Of a stretch of 64,000 bases of DNA, positions 1 to 11,062 are shown one piece after another. The notes below the pieces were generated by a model. That model made no database searches and was not told the origin of the DNA. It saw nothing but the letters and a program-made list of their open reading frames with translations. The translations under genes and the position numbers were made by a program. Every line of letters starts with the position of its first letter. The stretch's first letter is position 1. Location: assembly GCA_038030265.1 (NCBI GenBank), contig CM075939.1, forward strand, positions 55,471,253 to 55,535,252, in the 5' to 3' direction. The stretch is from Corythucha ciliata. Its lineage: Eukaryota > Arthropoda > Insecta > Hemiptera > Tingidae.

Positions 1-2818
1 CAACAAATATCGCGGCGTCTCCAAAAACCGACACTCTTTCCCATTCAAGTGTCAAAACCCTCCTCCACAGTTACACAAAATAATAGCCTCCTCAACTATT
101 TTATATCAAAACATCCCCAAGCCCTAACAGATAGGCTTGGAAAAACCCACCTTGCAGAATACAATATAGCAATGAGACCAGGTGCGGAATGGAAGCACCG
201 CATCAAAACGTATCACCTCCCTCCCGATAAGCTCCAAATTTTAAAAACTAAAATCTAGGAATTATTACAACTAGGAATAATAAAACCAGTTCAAACCCAA
301 ATGGCGTCCCCTTGTTTTCTCACTAAAAAAGTCTCCCCAAATAATCCAGTAGACTGGAGACTCATAGTTGATTACCGCCTAGTGAACTCCAATATTGAAT
401 TTATCGATTACCACCTGCCCACCGTGGAAGATGCTTTCCTCCATCTGAAACATGCGAACTATTTCATCCTTCTCGACCTCAAAAAGGCATACCACCAGAT
501 TCCTCTCCATCCTTCGTCTTACCCCCTTACAGCATTCAGTACCCCGTTTGGAACTTATTGTTACACCACCATCCCCTTCGGTCTTGCTACTGGTGGACAA
601 GTCCTTTCCTCCCTTATGGACAGAATTCTAGGAGACATCAAATATCAGTTCGTCTTCAATTACCTCGATGATGTACTGATCTATTCCAAAACGTACAAAG
701 AACACATTAAACACGTCGATGAGGTTCTAAGCCGTTTCCGGCTCGCAGGTCTTACCGTCAACCCCCAAAAGGTATACACCTCGCATGTTCAATACTTTGG
801 TCATAGAATTTCCTACGGTCAACTCTACATATCGGACGATCGAATACAAGCGCTCCTCCAAATGCCCCGCCCAAAAAACTTGAAACAAGTATCGAGTTTC
901 CTGGGAGCTCTCCAATTCTTCTCCAGATTCCTCCCCGATCTCGCTGTAACCGCAGCCCCACTCAATGATTTAAAAAAGAAAAACACTCCTTTTGTTTGGA
1001 GCACAGAATGTGAGAAAGCCTGGAGCACCCTCCGAAAGAAAATTACCAGCCCCCCCTGTCCTTTCGCTCCCGGATTTCACCCGCCCCTTTGAATTATACA
1101 CCGATGCGAGCAAACTAGGAGCTGCAGCGGTTTTAGTCCAACGCCTCCCCAATGGCCAGCCCCAACCAATCGCGTATGCGAGTAAAAAATTTACTCAGCG
1201 TGAACAGAAGTATTCCACCTACGAACAGGAACTTCTGGCAGTACAATATGGCGTACAGAAATTTCGACTGTACTTGGAAGATCGCCATTTTCACCTGTAC
1301 ACAGATAACTCCGCCATTACCTTTATGACTTCAATGGCCGAAAAGAATCCCCGCATACTACGTACCATGCTAAAACTTATACAATTCCGCTACCACCATT
1401 TACCCGGCAAACAAAACTCTTTAGCTGATTACTTAAGCCGAAATCCCACAGAACCCCCTCATGAACCCGATCAACAAGACCTCCTTTTTATTAGCAGCCC
1501 CGAAAGCTACGGGCAAAATTTTACCATCCTTGGTCAATTCCCCCCAATATTTACTGAAATTTTTGATCACCAAACCAGAGACCCTAAGCTTGCTAAAATA
1601 ATTCAAGAAATAAAACAAAAGAACCATACTGGCCCGTATTCTATACAACACAATAAATTAGTATTCCAGCAACGACCCTCCAGTACTCCCAAAGTAGTCC
1701 TCCCCAGAAACCTATATGACATGGTTTTCCAATATTACCACGAATCAGACTACGGTTGCCATCTTGGTACAGCCAAGACCATATCAGCAATAACGACCCT
1801 TTTTCATTGCCCCCAAATTCATTCGTTTATTAAAAACAAAATTGCCCAATGTTTAACCTGCCAGAGAGCCAAGGTCCCTCAAACCAAACCCCCAGGGCAT
1901 TTATCCTCCACTATTCCCACATTTCCAATGGAAAAAATCTTCATTGACCTGGCCGGACCCCTTCCCACAACCCGCAACGGCAATCAATACTTTTTCGTCG
2001 CCGTCGACGCCTTTACCAAGTATACATTCATAATCCCAATACCGAATGCGACTACGGCAACTATTATCTCTGTACTAACAACACAAATTTTCCCTCATTT
2101 CGGATACCCCACCATTATCTGCTCAGACAAGGCAAGCATTTTCCGATGAAGTGCATACAAACAATTCCTGTTTAACAAAGGTATCAAACCGCTCTACCTG
2201 ATTCGTCACTACCCCAATCCGTCCCTAGCAGAACGCCAAATTCGTACAATCAAACCTATTCTTATTGCCTACCACTCCACGGACCAAACCTCCTGGGATA
2301 CCAAATTAGCCTCCATCCAACTAACATTAAATTCTGCAATTCACTCTGCTACCGGTTTCAGCCCCGCTCATTTATTCATAGGACGGCAACCCTTTACTCC
2401 CCTCAATATCAAATGGAACATACCAACCCAATATCCTTCCTCAAATCCCTCAACGACTCACGATAATCTAAGTAAGGCTTATAAAGCACTGCTACAGTCC
2501 CATCATCGAATTGCTCGCAATTATAACCGTCATCACAGAAAAGTACAATTTCAAATCGGTGACATTGTCCTCCTAAAGGAATATATCCTGCCTCAAAAAA
2601 GCAAGAAAATTGCCAAAAAATTAAGTTTCAAATATTCTACACCCTATAAAATAACAAAAGTAAACTCTCCGGTTTCATACTTACTTCAATCACTTGAAAA
2701 CCCTCGTGATATAAAACTCGCCCATGTGTCACATATTAAACCCTACCAATCAAACACCACTCCCCAAACATCGCAAACTTCTGTCAATCGTCCATCCAAC
2801 CGGGTCCGAAACGGTTGA
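1..2818 (+). pseudogene. Ty3/Gypsy retrotransposon pol (RT, RNase H, integrase), broken
   Basis: The window opens inside a Gypsy-type polyprotein. In order it shows the start of reverse transcriptase (TYHLPP to about 258), the RT core with DWRLIVDYR, LLDLKKAYHQIPL and the catalytic YLDD (near 660-675), RNase H (ELYTDASKLGAAAV near 1092; LYTDNSAITF near 1300), the H2C2 zinc motif (about 1725-1860), the integrase core (IDLAGPL; ICSDKASIF; ERQIRTIK) and a chromatin-side tail with GDIVLLKEYILP. It is not functional as read: an in-frame TAG sits at 256-258, a reading-frame change occurs in the C-rich stretch near 1050-1060, and a TGA sits at 2147-2149, after which the same frame runs to TGA at 2816. 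The glycine usual after the second integrase aspartate (SDxG) is alanine here. Gag, protease and the 5' LTR lie outside the window. The family call rests on motif order and is firm. Confidence 0.9.
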
Positions 2819-4520
2819 ATCACGTACCTGAAAGATGCAGGCCCTCAAGGTACATGACTGGACGTTAAACATAAAATCATGCGGACTATGAGCTGCTAGT
2901 CCTCGCGGTCGCGTATCGGTCAACACCAACCCGTCAGCGTCAAGCTGAATTTCCTTCACTTAGCCGCACAAACGACGACCCAGACCTGCAATTGGCTCCC
3001 ACTCACAGCCAAGGATACCCAACCACCATGGACCATGGATATGTCAATCCAGCCACGTTCGATGTCTACCACCACCGAAGGCAATCCACGGTCCTCGCCA
3101 ATATCCCCAAATGACCACCTCACAAAACTCCGTGGGCGGAGTCTGATTCCACTGAGTAGTTGAGGAACTACTGTCAAAACGATTCCGTTGACGCCTCCGC
3201 ATTCTTCACACCATGGACCACTCCAGAAACGGACCTAAGACTTCTTTTTAAAAAAAAAATGCAACAGCATTTTTTTCCTGCTACCGAGGGTGACTGTGAC
3301 GATTTTCGCCACATCAACGCGCCAGAGTGCAGTACCTATAATATTCAATGCAATGTAAATACCCCTTCCAGTTCAAAATTACCTCCTCCCATTGTTCGAA
3401 CCCCAGTGCCACTCTTTCCTATTTTCTAATATGTTATGACTTATGATTCATTAGCCATTCCCGCGTTAAAGATTCCCCGTGGAAACCCCCACCGCTAGGG
3501 CCGACGTTGAACGAACAGAGGCCCTGATTCGCTGAATGATCCGCAATATTAGCGGAAGGGGGGAGGAAACAAATTAAGGGGAAAGGAAAATACCGAAAAA
3601 GGGGAAGCCCCCCTCCCTTTTTACAAGAAAAATGTGCCGCGATAGAGCGGCGAAAAAGAGAGCGGAGAGAAGTTGGCTATCCTAGAAGGAGACCATCCCG
3701 AACCTTTTTACCCTAAAAAGATTATTCCCGTCGGCACTGGTGAGTTATTGAACTTATTGACCCCAAACCTAATCCTCGTCCGAAGTCGTACCCCCCCCCC
3801 CCATGCAATTGTGAATAATTCTGTATTTAACGTAATTTAATATGTTTTTAATATACTTTTAATGTTTTCCTCCTTTTCGCTAGTGCTAGCTTTTCTTTAG
3901 ATTAGTGAGTCCATCCCGTGTCCTCTCCAAATCTCCCTAATAATCCCCTGGGTCATCTCACAATAGTACAAGTCACAAAACTACCTCGCGCGTTTTAGTA
4001 TAAGTCACAATGAACCATTATTACGGCCAAACTGAGTACTTTTCACCTTTTAGTCGTCAAAACATAATGTTCTCTTAGCGTTATGGTGATATTTGTAGGC
4101 AATTAGGCACCCGTATTTATATAAATAAGTTTTAAAGCGAAAAACTCGCGATGGACACATTTAACTGGCGTTCCTGAAAAACTTGAAATGATGACTTGCA
4201 TTCATATTCTCGCTCACGCTAGTTTATTATATTCATACTCTCCAACGAAATTGTTTGAGTGATACCGCTTCGCAAAAGCCTTCCTAACTCCAGAATTGGA
4301 TTTTATGAAAAAGTACCTGCGATCCCGTGCCTCTATGCAATGAGCAGTACCTCTTAAAAAAATGTATAACATGGTAATGAAATTCTGGAAATAAGTCCCA
4401 GATAACACGAGTTTAGTTGTTTTTGTTTGTTTTTTTTTTGTTATAGGGGCGTCTGTCTTTTGGTGTGATGGGATGACTTTAATTTCATGTAAAATCGACT
4501 GCAAAACGTTGGGTTAAAAA
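2819..4520 (+). other. Gypsy 3' region and intergenic DNA
   Basis: Downstream of the Gypsy pol stop no gene is recognised. Part of this stretch is presumably the 3' untranslated region and LTR of that element: there is a purine tract at 3553-3609 (for example GGAAGGGGGGAGGAAAC), as expected just before a 3' LTR. The 5' LTR lies outside the window, so LTR ends cannot be set by comparison. An 89-codon open frame at 3160-3429 has no recognisable domain. From about 3800 the sequence is AT-rich with a C10 run at 3791-3800. Confidence 0.4.
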
Positions 4521-4639
4521 TAAAAGCCTTATTGGTGACCGAGATTCGGACAAATGCTAGGAGTAGTTGTCCACGACGGACTATTTTGATACACCTTTCA
4601 GGGCATTGTGAGGTAATACAGAAGTCACCCCCTCTGCAT

Positions 4640-4722
4640 TTGAGGTGGAAACAGCCGACCCCCCTCCAATCATCAGTCGTCTACTTCTCAACATACATTT
4701 TCTCGCTACTAGTTTTAGGGAT
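4640..4722 (+). repeat. Fragment of a palindromic MITE upstream of the CAP gene
   Basis: The stretch around CCCCCCTCCAATCATC to ACATACATTTTCTCGC closely matches the left arm of the palindromic element at 60690-61084 (around 60716-60770). The resemblance identifies this as a MITE remnant and implies that the in-frame codons upstream of 4774 are repeat-derived, not part of the CAP protein. Confidence 0.6.
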
Positions 4723-4773
4723 GGTTCAACTCGGTTTCCATATGAAAATGGCTTACATTACACAAATTACAAA

Positions 4774-5721
4774 ATGAAACAAAATTCTGGAGTCAAATTA
4801 TTTGTATTTTCTTCCATGTTTCTCATTTCTTTCGCTCAAGATTACTGTAGAATTACTTGCGATGGCGAAATACACACAATGTGCCTCTTTTCGGGTCAAT
4901 CTTCCAATTGTGGCTACTTGATGTATTCTGACAGGAAAAAGTTACGCAAGGAGATGCTGGAACTTCACAACGACTTCAGAAATAAGTTCGCGAACCAGGA
5001 ATTTGAAAATCAGAAGGACAAAGGTTTTCCCAAAGCCGCAAATATGAATCAGTTGTATTGGGATGGAGAATTGGAGGAAATAGCGAAAAGGTGAGTGAGG
5101 CACCGTTGTTACTATGGTTGGAGCTGTTAGCATGCTATACCGTTCAGATGGGTCGAGCAGTGTGAATTCAAACACGACGAGTGTCGTAACGTCGACCGGT
5201 TTCACGTTGGCCAAAACTTGGGATATCAAGCGATTACCCAGGGGAACACTCCAAGGTCGAGCGCCGTCACATTTGAAAATTGGGTGACCGAAATGAAAGA
5301 CGCCGACCTCAGTTTAAGGGAGAATTACCGTGCCGTGGCGGGACCACTGATTGGACACTTTACACAGGCCGCTTGGGCTGAGACAAAATTTGTGGGGTGC
5401 GCTGAAGTGACGTACTTGGTGGATGACATGACTCGTAGGTATATCGCTTGCGACTACGGGCCGGCTGGTAATGTTTTGGGGAAACCAATGTACGAGGAGG
5501 GGACACCTTGTAGTAAGTGTCAACCGGATATGTACTGTGGAACAAAATTCAAGTACCTGTGCTATTCTGCTCTCGAGGAAGAGAAGTCATTGAAATATGG
5601 AAAGCAAAGTTTTGGAGGGGCTCAAGGAACCAGGGTGAAGACTTTCAAAGAGCGTATTATTATTACTTTTATTACATTACTAGTTACACTTCACTCATGC
5701 TCACAAAATTACGTCCAATAA
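4774..5721 (+). CDS. Secreted CAP-domain protein (antigen 5 / venom-allergen-like)
   Basis: Two exons, 4774-5090 and 5148-5721, joined across a 57-bp intron with GTGAGT donor and CAG acceptor, give 296 residues. The start MKQNSG is chosen because it opens a signal peptide (residues 1 to about 21, ending near SFAQ); the in-frame ATG at 4645 lies in repeat-derived sequence. The mature protein has an N-terminal Cys-rich segment (about 24-46), then a CAP domain with ELHNDFRNKFA (63-73), HVGQN (125-129), the CAP1-type signature GHFTQAAWAE (175-184) and the CAP2-type signature YIACDYGPAGNV (204-215), then a CSKC...C...C tail. CAP proteins are extracellular, disulphide-rich and varied in role (salivary, venom, immune or reproductive secretions); the role here cannot be read. 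An oddity is the hydrophobic C-terminal segment at about 275-288, which could be a membrane or GPI-anchor signal. An AATAAA overlaps the stop codon. Confidence 0.9.
5091..5147 (+). other. 57-bp intron of the CAP gene
   Basis: Donor AAAAG|GTGAGT at 5091 and acceptor TTCAG|A at 5147/5148. The split codon becomes AGA and the joined frame stays open and domain-consistent (EEIAKR then WVEQCEF). Confidence 0.85.
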
Positions 5722-6856
5722 ATTCGATTTTCAATTTTTTTCAAACGGCGTTCGTTTAATTTTTAGATAATTTTTTATTTCCGTAGTAATTCACATAGTG
5801 ATCGTGTGTACCCTTCCCCCTAAACCATGCCACATCTATCATGGTCATACGAGTCGTATCCAAATTTCCGACTAATTGTTGTGAAACATGATCCCCCCCC
5901 CCCCGCGTCGATTGAATGGCTTAACGAAGCCAAGAGACGACTTGCTTCCCACCTGTTGGACCTTCAAATCATCGTAATTTTTGGTCTGGTAACAATGGAT
6001 ACGAGGCAAGCAGAGTGGATATATGACGTATAAGCTTACTGGACTGCTTTGTCACCGGCAGTCTCTGTAAAGCTGGACGGTGATTTTAGTGCAAACAGAT
6101 TGTTTGCAATATGAACCCAAGGACCTTGCTATGAGCTATAACAGACAGATGTTGAATTTGTTACGAGGAGTCGTCTAATGGGCACCTCGATAATGTTGTG
6201 AAACTCATTATGCGTCCGCATAACAGGGAAATTCACGTGAGAGCTTTTTCACTTAAAATACAATTCGTCCACGTACGAGTCAGTGGCTGAGAGAAACTAC
6301 ATCGTATCTTGACGTCAATGTCTCTATTGTTTGAAACATTAACAACACATGGGGAAAATACAGCAACAGTCGGTATCTACCAAAAAGTCAAAGTGTCCCA
6401 TTATAATCAATGAAGTTCACGTAGGTAATTAATGGAAAGTTGGTATGCGCGTGTGAAATGCCATGGTAATGACGATATAAACACGCACGTAACATCGGCG
6501 TTTTACTTATCGCTTTACCTAGAAAATGATTATGCACAGCACCTGAATCACAAAAAATGCAAAATTATGCGGACGTCAATGAAATATAATTCAAGGGGTA
6601 TAATTTTTGCGGTAAGACTGGCCCACATAAGGAAATGTACTACAAGTTATTGGTCTTTTTGTCCAATAGAAATTCAGAGTTCGTTCAGACAGAGAATCTT
6701 CAGACATCGCGGAAAATCATTTCATAAAGTAAAGAATAGAAGTTCTTAGGGTATGGAGTAAAAACCAACATTGAAACATGATGCCCTTCCTTTACTAGCC
6801 GAAAGATTTATTGTTAAATAATTTATTTAATTAATTATTATGTAATTAGTTCGTGT
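5722..6856. other. Intergenic region between two convergent genes
   Basis: No gene is recognised in this 1.1 kb. The CAP gene ends at its left edge and the minus-strand hydrolase ends at its right edge, so both 3' ends face each other. On the minus strand AATAAA near 6805-6812 is a plausible polyadenylation signal for the hydrolase. A C10 run lies at 5894-5903. Confidence 0.6.
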
Positions 6857-7919
6857 CTAGTCTAAACTTGGGGTGTAGCCGTTCGTTATTGGCGTTCTAG
6901 AAGCTTCAATGTCACTGCTCTCCGTGGTAGGATGTTCATTAAGTAAAAACTGTCCTAATGTCGTAGCAATTTTTTCGGGGTCATTTAAATGAAGGTGATG
7001 AGTTCCTTCAACTTCGTAAAAATTAAAGGATTGAGCGTTCTGTTTGATGTGATTCAATACTGTTGGATATATTTCGGCGTTGTCCGATGTTAGACCGTTT
7101 TTCGCTCGAAAATTCACGTAGTGACACTTGATTCGTTTCGCCCATTCGATGACAAGGTCCAGGGACGGCATTCCTAGGCCAGCTACCTGTGGGGAGAAGA
7201 CGGTGGATTAAGGAGAAAAAAAAAGTCAAGACTTGGAGATATTAAGAACTATTGTAAACCTTTAACCGTATGTCCCTGTTGAAAAGGTATTTGCCTTCCT
7301 TGCCGGGAGCGGGTCGCATGCCTCTTTTAAGCATTATTTTAACGCTTTCTCTCGTTACGCTTCCTCCGTAGCCTTCCACGGCTACATCTACCATATCGTC
7401 GTACTCGTAGCAGGGCTGCGACTCGGCTGTTAATTTCTCGAAATGTAGAAACCTGAAAGAAAAAAAAAAACACATTTTGATTTTTGAACGATCATGAAGC
7501 CCCGCGGAGACGGTGGTCGTTATACCTGTCGATAGATTTACCGAACATTTCAACTAGAGTGCTCGGCTTGTTGACACGAGGACTGGCGATGTCGAGTGAA
7601 ACCAATTTTTCGACTTCATCGGGATAAGTGGCGGCGTACATGAAACCAACGCCTCCGCCCAGTGAATGTCCGACGATGGACACTTTTTCCCAGTTGTAAT
7701 ATTTGACGACTCTGCGGGTCGTTATAAGGCCGTCGTAGAAAATGTAATAGAAGGTGCCAGGGCCGTAGTGTGACGAGAGGCCGTGGCCTGGGAGCTCGAT
7801 GCACAGGTACGAGAGAGTTTTAGGAAGAAGCTCGATGAGTGGGTCGAAAGTGCCCGCGTTGTCTTGCCATCCGTGGAGGAATAGAATGGGTTGTTTGTCT
7901 TTTGGCCCATATCGCTTTC
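6857..7919 (-). CDS. Probable serine hydrolase, alpha/beta-hydrolase fold (5' exon not found)
   Basis: Three minus-strand exons are visible: 7919-7526, 7452-7260 and 7186-6857 (TAG stop), separated by 73-bp introns with GTATAA and GTTTAC donors and CAG acceptors. They encode about 304 residues. The fold is shown by PILFLHGWQD (oxyanion HG), IELPGHGLSS, the nucleophile elbow VGHSLGGGVGF (Ser near residue 86 of the visible part) and the C-terminal catalytic-His region EGTHHLHLNDPE. This is the pattern of the insect probable serine hydrolase / kraken / SERHL group, cytosolic or peroxisomal esterase-like enzymes of uncertain substrate. The acceptor at 7920 (TTTTTCACAG) is in phase 1, so at least one upstream coding exon with the initiator must exist. 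I could not find it in 7920-8880, which is repeat-like, nor before the LINE. It may lie beyond the LINE, or have been lost, in which case this is a truncated gene. Confidence 0.85.
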
Positions 7920-8079
7920 CTGTGAAAAAGAGAGTTTTATGATTGGAACATTTTTTGATTAGAGCGTTTTATCATGAGATAAATGGAACGTTAAGCCCAT
8001 GTGGTCGACCCGTGCTTCAGCAGATTGAGACGTTCAATATACAAATTGTATGGCCTCAGAGGCAGCTAAACTGCCTACA

Positions 8080-8880
8080 TTGATGACAAGTTGCCGCGAA
8101 ATTTCCCCATTCGGAGATGATCTGCGGAAAACTCGCAAGTTTTGGATCTAGATAACAATCAGCGAAATAGCACAATTGTTGTCTTAACTTTCGGGCCCTT
8201 CCGCATAAAAATACGCTGATTCGGGGCTTAAATTCAGCCGTATGAATTCGCGGATAAGAATAAGGAATAGCGCTCAATCACAGCATGGGCAAATAGGAAG
8301 TTCACTGTTTCCGGGGTCAACATCGCAGCTAAAAAGGAGATAAAGAAAGCGCTCATAAACCCATAACCTGCAGTTCTAAACCTTCGCTTTTTCCACGGAA
8401 ATCGTCTATTGGGTTTTAAAAGCCAACCCCGAAAAATTAGTTTCCCAGAAACAAACAGACGAGAAATTGTTTTTTTCACCAACAAAACACCCGCGCAATT
8501 GGGTTTTCAGTGAGCCAGAACAACCAGTCAGACCTGCGAAAATGAGTTTTTATTTCGCAAAATTTGCGAAATTGGTCTCTTAATCAGGGCACCCCGTGAA
8601 ATTGGTTCATGAGCTACAAATATTATTAATATCATTAGTAGTTGAGCCCTACAAAATGATTAATATTTTATTTTTTAGGTTCGACTTATTGGAAACGAAG
8701 AAGTAGAAAAATCGATATTAGCCAAACCCCTAAAAATAAAATATTAATCAAGAAACAAATATCGGCAAAATTGTTTGTTTTTTAGTGGGCGAAATCCGGG
8801 AAACGATTTTTTAGTGAGACAGACCCACGAGCGTGTCTTTTTTTGGCGAGAAAAATTCAAATCTGTGTTTGTATTTTGGA
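8080..8880. repeat. Degenerate tandem repeat, family D (GCGAAATTGG core)
   Basis: A diverged tandem repeat of roughly 30-40 bp built around GCGAAATTGG, TTTTTAGTGAG and related words, for example at 8560-8610 and 8770-8830. The units drift too far for a clean consensus by eye. Related stretches occur at about 14500-14640, 25140-25440, 58040-58502 and 63234-63420. Confidence 0.6.
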
Positions 8881-10136
8881 CTAATACATTTTTTTATTTT
8901 TTTTATTATATATATCAGCTCAACAATTAGTTGTTATACATGATAATTTATGACAATGAAATATTATTAATCTTTGGCGTGCAAGGGGATGATGTGGTCT
9001 GATATATGGCCAGACGATGGTTCAGACTCGGGTGGCCGATTCCGATCACTATTTACAATGGCAAAACGGTTTATGTATCACATGCTATCACAGATTCAGT
9101 ATGTCCTGAAGAGTACGGGGTTTTAATCGATTTGCTATCCGTTCTCCGAGAGAGTACCGTGTTGCACCGCTAACTGACGAGAGGTTTCGATGAAATTTCT
9201 GGAATTTTTGGGCTATGAATTCCTGTATAGTGGGTACTTCCAGTTCTCGATGGAGTTGAGAATTTCGGATGAACCACGGGGCATCTACCGCTATCCGTAG
9301 AATTTTGTTTTGAAGCACCTGCATTTTGTTTATTTTAGTTGAAGAGGCAGCCCCCCAGACTTCACATCCGTGGAGAAGTAAGGATCTAAGAATTGCTTGG
9401 TACAGTAAAATACAGGTTGCTGGTTTCATCTTGGATTTCCTGTTGAGGAGGGGGTGCAGTTGAGTTTAACGAGCATATCCTTCGTTGAGCTTACGGTTTA
9501 TATGTTGTTTCCAGCTGAGTTTTCTATCCAAGTGGATGCCGAGGTACCGGACGGTCTGGTCTGTTGGGTTCCAGGGGATCTCATTGCCATCTATCAGCAA
9601 CGGAGAGGGATCGTTTGGACGGCGGAGAGTAAAGATTTTGGCTTCACATTTTGAAGTGTTCAGTTCGATCTTCCATCTTTTTAGGAAATGGCTAATTAGG
9701 TTCAAAACGTGCTGAACATTGTCACAAGCTGCCATTATATTATCGTTTGTGGCGAGAATTGCTGTGTCGTCGGCGTAACTTGCTATGTACGCGTCCCCTT
9801 CACAAGGGATGTCGTGAAGGTATATATTGAAGAGGAGTGGCGAAAGTACCGATCCTTGAGGCGTAACTGCGTGTATGGGTTTGGTTTGTGACTTACAGCT
9901 GTTTACTCTCACTTGGAATGTTCTATCTTGGAGGAACGATTTTATGGATCCTATTAAATATTGGGGAAGCCCGGCTCTTTGAAGTTTGTACAACAGCCCC
10001 ATGTGCCATACTCTGTCAAAGGCTTGCTTAAGATCCAGGAAGGCACTTACAGTATATTGTTTTCTTTCGAACCCTTTTATTATGTTTTCCGAGATCCTAT
10101 ACACCTGATGGATAGTAGAATGGTTTTCTGTAAAGC

Positions 10137-11062
10137 CAAAGATATAGAACTACTGGATTGCTCACTGATGTTGAATTGTACGAGAGAAAAACGGTCTAAC
10201 CTGCACCCCGTGACCTTGATGAAGGCTGCTTGGCGGCACGTTTAAAAACTCCTTATACGTTAGTCGTACAATGGGAATGAGCTATCCAATTAAAAATCAC
10301 AATTCAGCATGTAGGGCCCGTTCTGTATAATAAACAACAGTTGATACCAACTATTAATTACCTTATTTCATTCAATTTTGTCACGATATTAAGGCCTGGT
10401 TCACACGAGCGTTGGACCAAAGCGGCGTTGAGAATTCTCCCGGCGTTCCCTTTGCAACGCCGCGTTAACGCCCAACGCCAGCGTTTGAGAAATACACTAA
10501 CAGGCATTGACCACTTATTTCCATTCGGAAAAAATATCTTTTTTACACCAAAAAACTGAAGGACCCTCTTTTTCTGTGAATCTCCACCACGACTCACTCA
10601 GAAAATAAACTCAAGTCTCAAAACTCGAAGTCTCAACGCGGCGTCGACGCCGCGCGGGAAAGAACGATCAGAGTTCATTTTGTGATAAAATTTCATTTTA
10701 CTGACATCAATTGGCTTTATTTGCTACAAAATTTATTCATCCGAGAAATGCATAGGTACTCTCGAAAAATGAAGCACCCATACTAGCCAAAGGATTTCAT
10801 ACATTTTTCACAGTTCGACATTTGAAATAAAACTAAAAGGCATTAACTTTGATTTATAATTCAAAAAATAAACTGAAATGAATAAGTAAATAATTGGGAA
10901 ACTTAGCACACTAAGGCGTTCGGATGAGGTGGCAGGGTACTGGGGGAGGGATGCGATAAATACGAAGGTTTCAGATAGGCGGTCTTCATCAAGGCCAAAC
11001 CCCCCAACCACTGGCTCGGATTCCCCGTCCACAGTGAGCAATCCAGTAGTTCTATATCTTTG
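10137..11062. mobile_element. 926-bp non-autonomous DNA transposon, perfect 31-bp TIRs, 8-bp TSD
   Basis: The left end CAAAGATATAGAACTACTGG at 10137 is exactly inverted at the right end (11032-11062); by eye the match covers 31 bp. TGTAAAGC flanks both sides (10129-10136 and 11063-11070) as an 8-bp target duplication in the LINE reverse transcriptase. An 8-bp duplication fits hAT or P-like transposons, and a 31-bp TIR opening with CA recalls P elements, but no transposase is encoded, so the superfamily is open. A GC-rich foldback segment lies inside (10392-10650). Confidence 0.9.
10392..10660. repeat. GC-rich internal repeat (GGCCTGGTTCACACGAGCG type)
   Basis: Starting at AAGGCCTGGTTCACACGAGC, this stretch contains CpG-rich words such as AACGCCGCGTTAACGC and CGGCGTCGACGCCGCG that can fold back. 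The opening is similar to the ends of the elements at 15749, 18244 and 20626, so it is probably a MITE nested in the 926-bp transposon. I see no clear matching right end. Confidence 0.5.

Noticed and set aside
3160..3429. 89-codon open frame after the Gypsy pol
   Set aside because: No domain, no signal peptide or env-like feature, poly-K run in the middle; not supported as a gene.
4214..4504. 96-codon minus-strand frame
   Set aside because: Low-complexity and no recognisable motif; lies in intergenic AT-rich DNA.
4645..4773. Upstream in-frame ATG of the CAP gene
   Set aside because: The sequence matches a MITE, and the downstream ATG opens a proper signal peptide.
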